A DNA stretch of 64,000 nucleotides from Lepeophtheirus salmonis (lineage: Eukaryota > Arthropoda > Copepoda > Siphonostomatoida > Caligidae): NCBI RefSeq assembly GCF_016086655.4, contig NC_052134.2:37695971-37759970 (forward strand), read 5' to 3'. Under the pieces are notes generated by a model that did no database searches, had not been told where the DNA came from, and saw only the letters and a program-made list of their open reading frames with translations. Below are positions 61,701-64,000 of the stretch, piece by piece. Position numbers and translations under genes: made by a program. The first letter of the stretch is position 1; the number at the start of each line of letters is the position of its first letter.

Positions 61701-63944
61701 TTAGTTCATTTTTTTAAATATAGTACATAAGTACAATAAAAACATTTGATTTATTATAAAATAATGTATGCTGGACAAAATACTTGTAAAATTTAATATT
61801 GATCAGGCATTTACTTGATTTTTAATCCGTTCATTTCAATACTTAAAATTTAAATAATCGGAGATAAACCAGCAACCTTTTTAATTACAAGTTTGTATAA
61901 TAAGTAATGCCCAAAAGTATTGAGACAAGGTATCCAATCAAATTCTCACAGTTCCTATAACTAATTATCATAATATAAAAAAAAAAACGTTACAGTAGGG
62001 GATTATATAGTCAGATAAGAATAATTCCAAATACCACGCTATACAAGATACGTAGTGTTTGAAACCGCAGTATGAAGGGACCTCATGTACACTGTTATTT
62101 CTGAGATCAAAATATGTTGATGATATACATTATGAAGCACAAGATATTTTGCATCCAGTGCCTTGTCAGGGACGTCCGAAAAATTGAATATGTATATATA
62201 TATAATGATCTATGAATTTTCTTTGAGAATTGAGATTGATTTTTTTTAATTTATAAATCCATAGCTATTCTCAGAAAAACTAAATTTTTTCCAAAAAAAT
62301 TTCAAATATTAAATTTTTTGCGAAGAAATTTAAAAAGTTAAATTTCCACTATAATATTTTTTATTCAAAAATTACATTTTTCGGAGAAAAATTTAAAAGA
62401 CCATAGCTATTCACCGAAAATGTAATTTTTTGGAACAAAAAATTTAATGTATTAAATTTTCTAGTTAAAAACAAAATTTAATATAATTTAACTTATCAAT
62501 TAGTCCCAGGGGTTGTGAGTGGAGGTCCAAAATGCATATCACGAAGAACAAGACAAATTGTAGATTACCTTTATACTTATGATCCAGATAATCCAAATGA
62601 TAAAGTAAAAGGAATAGGATTTAAGAAGTTTTTCTGTCACATGACGACCTTGACGGATAGAGAAAAGTACCCATTAGAAAAAATAGATGGAAATGGGAAT
62701 AAGCGAATCGAATCCACAAAAAATTCCGAAGGATAAAATATATATTAAATTTTCCGGTAAAAAACAAAAATGCGAACGCCCTACTCGTTTTCAAATATTC
62801 ATACAGACAGACAAATTTTGCTCTATTGATATAGATTAATATTAACAAATATGACAATTAATGCCGTCTTCCTTTACTTACCATTTTATTGATGACCTCT
62901 AGGTTTTTGTTTTTTTATATTTAGTTTATGTTGCTGTAGTTTAAACATTTATAGTATTAGGAAGTTAAAAGGTATTCACATATTAATTGAAATTTAATTT
63001 AATATATCCATTTTTTATTTCTGAGTTAAGTCGGTTGTATAAATGAACTTTCTATTTTTCAGATGTTTTGTTCAAAAAATTTACAAAGATCTACTCCAAC
63101 AACGGCACCTATAAAGTGCAAATATTTATGGAAAATATGCACAGTAACGACAGCATCTCTGATGCTATAAATCAATATATTCATAATTATACGTACATAT
63201 TTAATATCTACTATCCAGTCGAGAAATGGAGTCTTCAGGAAGTTTTTAATTGGTTTAATTTAGATGGAGGTTTGTTGCCAAAATATTTTACACACCAGAT
63301 GATTTCTAAAATTGTCGAAATTTTGCTTTTATTAGATTATTGTTTCGAATGGAAAAGTGATCCCAACACTCACCTTCCTTCAAAAGCAACTATTAAATGC
63401 TTTTGGGGAGATGAAGCTATCACATCGACTGAAGAAGCAAATTTTGAAGATTCTATTTATTTTGGAAAAATGGGATCCATTTCTTATTGTGCTAATCATA
63501 CTTTTGAGTCGGGGGGAACATATGATTTGAATTGTACTATGGAAAATAAAGTTTCAGAGCAAAATTTAACTATAGAAAATGTAAATCATTTAAACACAAA
63601 TAGTTATTTGTATTCAATTATTGTATTTTAGGTCACAATCTATGTTCCAATTGAAGGATTTGAGTCTTTTTTATTCTTTGTTCCAAAATTTGGTGACGGG
63701 AAGCTAATACCTGGCTATGGGGAAATGAAAAGTGTTATACCACATGGTAGAAACATAACATTTAAGTTTTCGATCGAAAAAGGTAGTTTTTAAGTCTAAT
63801 AAACAAAATAACCATACTTTCATGATATCAGGAGTAATTGAAACGCTACAATTTGTGAATATATCAAGCAATGAAACAATCGGCTCTTGGGAGGTTACAG
63901 ACAACGATATAATGACATTTACAAAAGAAATTAGTTTCCGGGAT
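52664..63944 (+). CDS. Polycystin-1-like protein, 5' part (12 exons, runs off the window)
   Basis: Twelve phase-matched exons give 849 codons with no internal stop. The order is: signal peptide (residues 1-17), WSC domain (about 26-113; C-L-D-L-C...KGCAITQGSICVC...CNLNC...ICGSNDGLYAYY), then about 390 residues of N-glycosylation-rich ectodomain with scattered cysteines. A PKD-type repeat follows (about 507-615; TVIWDDGS then NNGTYKVQIF), then a second PKD-like unit (CFWGDE...ESGGTYDLNC) and more beta-rich sequence. WSC plus PKD repeats on a secreted start is the N-terminal plan of polycystin-1 family membrane receptors, which sit at cilia or sensory membranes and pair with polycystin-2 channels. 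REJ, GPS, PLAT and transmembrane parts should lie beyond 64000. The GDNF-type gene upstream is unrelated. Other WSC/PKD ectodomain proteins remain possible. Confidence 0.75.
53650..54030 (-). repeat. Dispersed repeat B, copy 4 (inside polycystin intron 1)
   Basis: CCTGACAATTTGAATAATG, GCCATGGCGTTTCATTTAG and CGAGTCCAACAAGGACTTAC reverse-match the 2440-2670 copy in order. GGGATAATGATCACAGCTTA at about 53959 matches the second module at 46365 and 47880. Confidence 0.5.
55746..55935 (+). CDS. Polycystin-like gene, exon 2 (WSC domain, first half)
   Basis: TTTTTCAG precedes KNLAISDQLCVQELIEDGF. The exon carries EACLDLCNVNYFKGCAI and QGSICVCHNVE, and ends GAAG before GTAACA (phase 1). The cysteine pattern is that of a WSC (cell-wall integrity/polycystin) carbohydrate-binding module. 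Confidence 0.85.
56448..56605 (+). CDS. Polycystin-like gene, exon 3 (WSC domain, second half)
   Basis: After TTTATAG, CNLNCTESQLICGSNDGLYA completes the WSC domain. The exon ends AATC before GTAGGA (phase 0). Reading through the donor meets TAA within three codons, which supports the splice. Confidence 0.8.
56668..56851 (+). CDS. Polycystin-like gene, exon 4
   Basis: Follows TTTTTAG. Reads PNDNSFDLNITIENADIL through GVDKFLS, ending before GTAGGT (phase 1). Beta-rich with two N-x-T/S sites; probably part of a degenerate Ig/PKD-like fold. Confidence 0.8.
56917..56983 (+). CDS. Polycystin-like gene, exon 5
   Basis: A 67-base exon (VAVHDSDDLVQYHSEVEILY SG) between TTTTTTAAG and GTAAGT (phase 2). 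Too short for open-frame scans, but phases match on both sides. Confidence 0.75.
57046..57212 (+). CDS. Polycystin-like gene, exon 6
   Basis: After TTTCAG: VITTELVCPILIEITGTEMF through DGSETTTQSFYLS, ending TCAA before GTAATT (phase 1). Confidence 0.8.
57280..57470 (+). CDS. Polycystin-like gene, exon 7
   Basis: After ACTCCTTAG: PSCSNLGKTPPLNLLFSAST through NSPNKLNLN, ending before GTAAAC (phase 0). A 56-base intron follows, containing an in-frame stop that splicing removes. Confidence 0.75.
57527..58036 (+). CDS. Polycystin-like gene, exon 8
   Basis: A 510-base open exon after TATTTTAG: VYNTECVLLSQSGKCLSDGL, HQCRETCNSLSC, through DTTWFDITVK before GTATTC (phase 0). Eight cysteines suggest a disulfide-bonded spacer. 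The open frame runs on to a stop at 58096, so an alternative end cannot be excluded without RNA. Confidence 0.8.
58237..58483 (+). CDS. Polycystin-like gene, exon 9 (PKD repeat, first half)
   Basis: After ATATAG: SLNTSSVLENARIF, DVNITIVGDSTIQEEDWV and INYTVIWDDGSSNDTDTGDD. WDDGS is the hallmark W-x-DGS turn of PKD repeats. It ends GACG before GTAAGT (phase 1). Confidence 0.85.
58642..58770 (+). repeat. Perfect 62-bp tandem duplication
   Basis: 58642-58703 and 58709-58770 are identical, each beginning TTTTTCAAAAAAATATTTTG and ending TTAAATATTCAG, with five bases (ATTCA) between. Identity in this otherwise eroded intron suggests a recent event. The 105-codon frame over it (58445-58762) is a by-product. 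Confidence 0.9.
61007..61105 (+). repeat. Decayed minisatellite, about 30-bp unit
   Basis: Units AGGTACTTTTGACTTAAACT-ATTTCGCTC, AGGACATTTTGTCTTAAGCC-GTTTCGCCTT, a truncated AGGGTATTTTAACTCA and AGGATATTTTGTCTTAATAC follow head to tail with substitutions. Confidence 0.6.
61440..62175 (+). repeat. Composite repeat D, copy split by a transposon
   Basis: The left part ends GCCTGCAATATTTCATTAAT then ACGACTA. The right part resumes CACTGTTATTTCTGAGATCA, AAATATG and GATATACATTATG. The two parts join at 61559/62090 exactly as in the uninterrupted copies at 26590-26665, 26710-26790 and 36596-36701. Confidence 0.7.
61560..62087. mobile_element. Tigger/pogo-like non-autonomous element, TA target duplication
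   Basis: The left end CATGGCTTCCCGCTTATCGC, then AGTTTTTGCG, and reverse-complemented right end CATGAGGTCCCTTCATACTG, then CGGTTT, are imperfect inverted repeats. TA lies at 61558-61559 and 62088-62089. CGCTTATCGC-GTTTTTGCG is the style of Tigger ends. The body of 528 bp has no transposase. The insertion point is confirmed by empty-site copies of the host repeat. Confidence 0.8.
62176..62500 (-). repeat. AT-rich modular repeat F, reverse copy
   Basis: The reverse complement gives GGTGAATAGCTATGG, AATATTTGAAATTTTTTTGG and GAGAATAGCTATGGATTT, and ends near 62170 in GGACGTCCCTG, comparable to the CCCCTG tails of the plus copies. Confidence 0.55.
62504..62736 (+). other. Orphan ORF within the intron, possible exonised sequence
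   Basis: An open frame (VPGVVSGGPKCISRRTRQIV, DYLYTYDPDNPNDKVKGIG, FKKFFCHMTTLTDREKYPLE, then to TAA at 62734-62736) has coding-like composition in a region where chance frames are rich in F, I, K and N. There is no ATG near its start. TTAG at 62500-62503 could be an acceptor, and its phase (1) would join with exon 9 at 58483. I do not recognise the protein. It lies between repeat F and an ACAGACAGACAAATTTTGCT repeat word, so a mobile-element origin is equally likely. Confidence 0.35.
63063..63580 (+). CDS. Polycystin-like gene, exon 10 (PKD repeat, second half)
   Basis: After TATTTTTCAG: VLFKKFTKIYSNNGTYKVQI completes the PKD repeat in the right phase. Then come a connecting region (residues about 615-700) and a second PKD-like unit (CFWGDEAITS, CANHTFESGGTYDLNC), ending LTIEN before GTAAAT (phase 0). 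Confidence 0.85.
63632..63782 (+). CDS. Polycystin-like gene, exon 11
   Basis: After TTGTATTTTAG: VTIYVPIEGFESFLFFVPKF through NITFKFSIEK, ending before GTAGTT (phase 1). Beta-rich continuation of the ectodomain. Confidence 0.8.
63832..63944 (+). CDS. Polycystin-like gene, exon 12 (last in window)
   Basis: After GATATCAG: VIETLQFVNISSNETIGSWE through KEISFRD before GTATGT (phase 0). The gene continues past the edge. Confidence 0.8.
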
Positions 63945-64000
63945 GTATGTAATAAATGCTAACTTAATAATTCCTAATTCACTATTATTCATGAATATAA

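Larger units (their letters stand above)
58484..63062 (+). other. Polycystin-like gene, intron 9-10 (4.6 kb, repeat-rich)
   Basis: A phase-1 intron (GTAAGT...TTTCAG) splitting a PKD repeat. It holds a perfect 62-bp tandem duplication (58642-58770), a decayed minisatellite (61007-61105), a Tigger-like element inside composite repeat D (61440-62175), repeat F reversed (62176-62500) and an orphan ORF (62504-62736). The remainder is AT-rich, without recognised features. Confidence 0.75.

Overview
The window is AT-rich, intron-containing eukaryotic DNA. Most of it is decayed mobile elements and dispersed repeats. The animal-type genes, the Tc1/mariner transposase relics and the repeat style suggest an arthropod, most likely a parasitic copepod such as the salmon louse Lepeophtheirus. 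The organism name is inference from resemblance; no search was run. There are no bacterial-type operons, rRNA genes, convincing tRNA genes or CRISPR arrays.

Two host genes can be assembled by joining exons at GT/AG sites with matching phase. (1) Minus strand, 40465 down to 37488: a complete three-exon gene for a 323-residue secreted or GPI-anchored protein. It has a signal peptide, two ten-cysteine GDNF-receptor/GAS1 repeats and a hydrophobic tail, which makes it GAS1-like. (2) Plus strand, 52664 to beyond 63944: the 5' part of a polycystin-1-like gene. It has a signal peptide exon, a WSC domain, a long N-glycosylation-rich ectodomain and PKD-type beta-sandwich repeats. Twelve exons (849 codons) lie inside the window; the rest runs off the right edge. 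I see no sign that the two genes act together.

Layout. 1-37.4 kb: no convincing host gene. It holds six defective Tc1/mariner copies (about 0.6-1.0, 7.9-8.9, 9.0-9.35, 10.4-11.3, 19.1-20.4 and 27.4-27.9 kb), two MITE-like elements (9.49-9.73 and 12.41-12.56 kb), a reverse-transcriptase relic (25.1-25.7 kb) and several dispersed repeat families. 37.5-40.5 kb: the GAS1-like gene. 40.5-52.6 kb: intergenic, with a Tc1-clade relic (43.3-44.3 kb) and AT-rich modular repeats. 52.7-64 kb: the polycystin-like gene. Its 4.6-kb intron 8 splits a PKD domain and contains a perfect 62-bp tandem duplication, a decayed minisatellite, a Tigger/pogo-like element nested in an older repeat, and an orphan ORF with a phase-compatible splice acceptor.

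Nearly every transposase copy keeps its N-terminal DNA-binding part and/or its extreme C-terminus and has lost the catalytic middle. The window is therefore a graveyard of internal-deletion derivatives. Several have terminal inverted repeats and flanking TA dinucleotides that can be read to the base.
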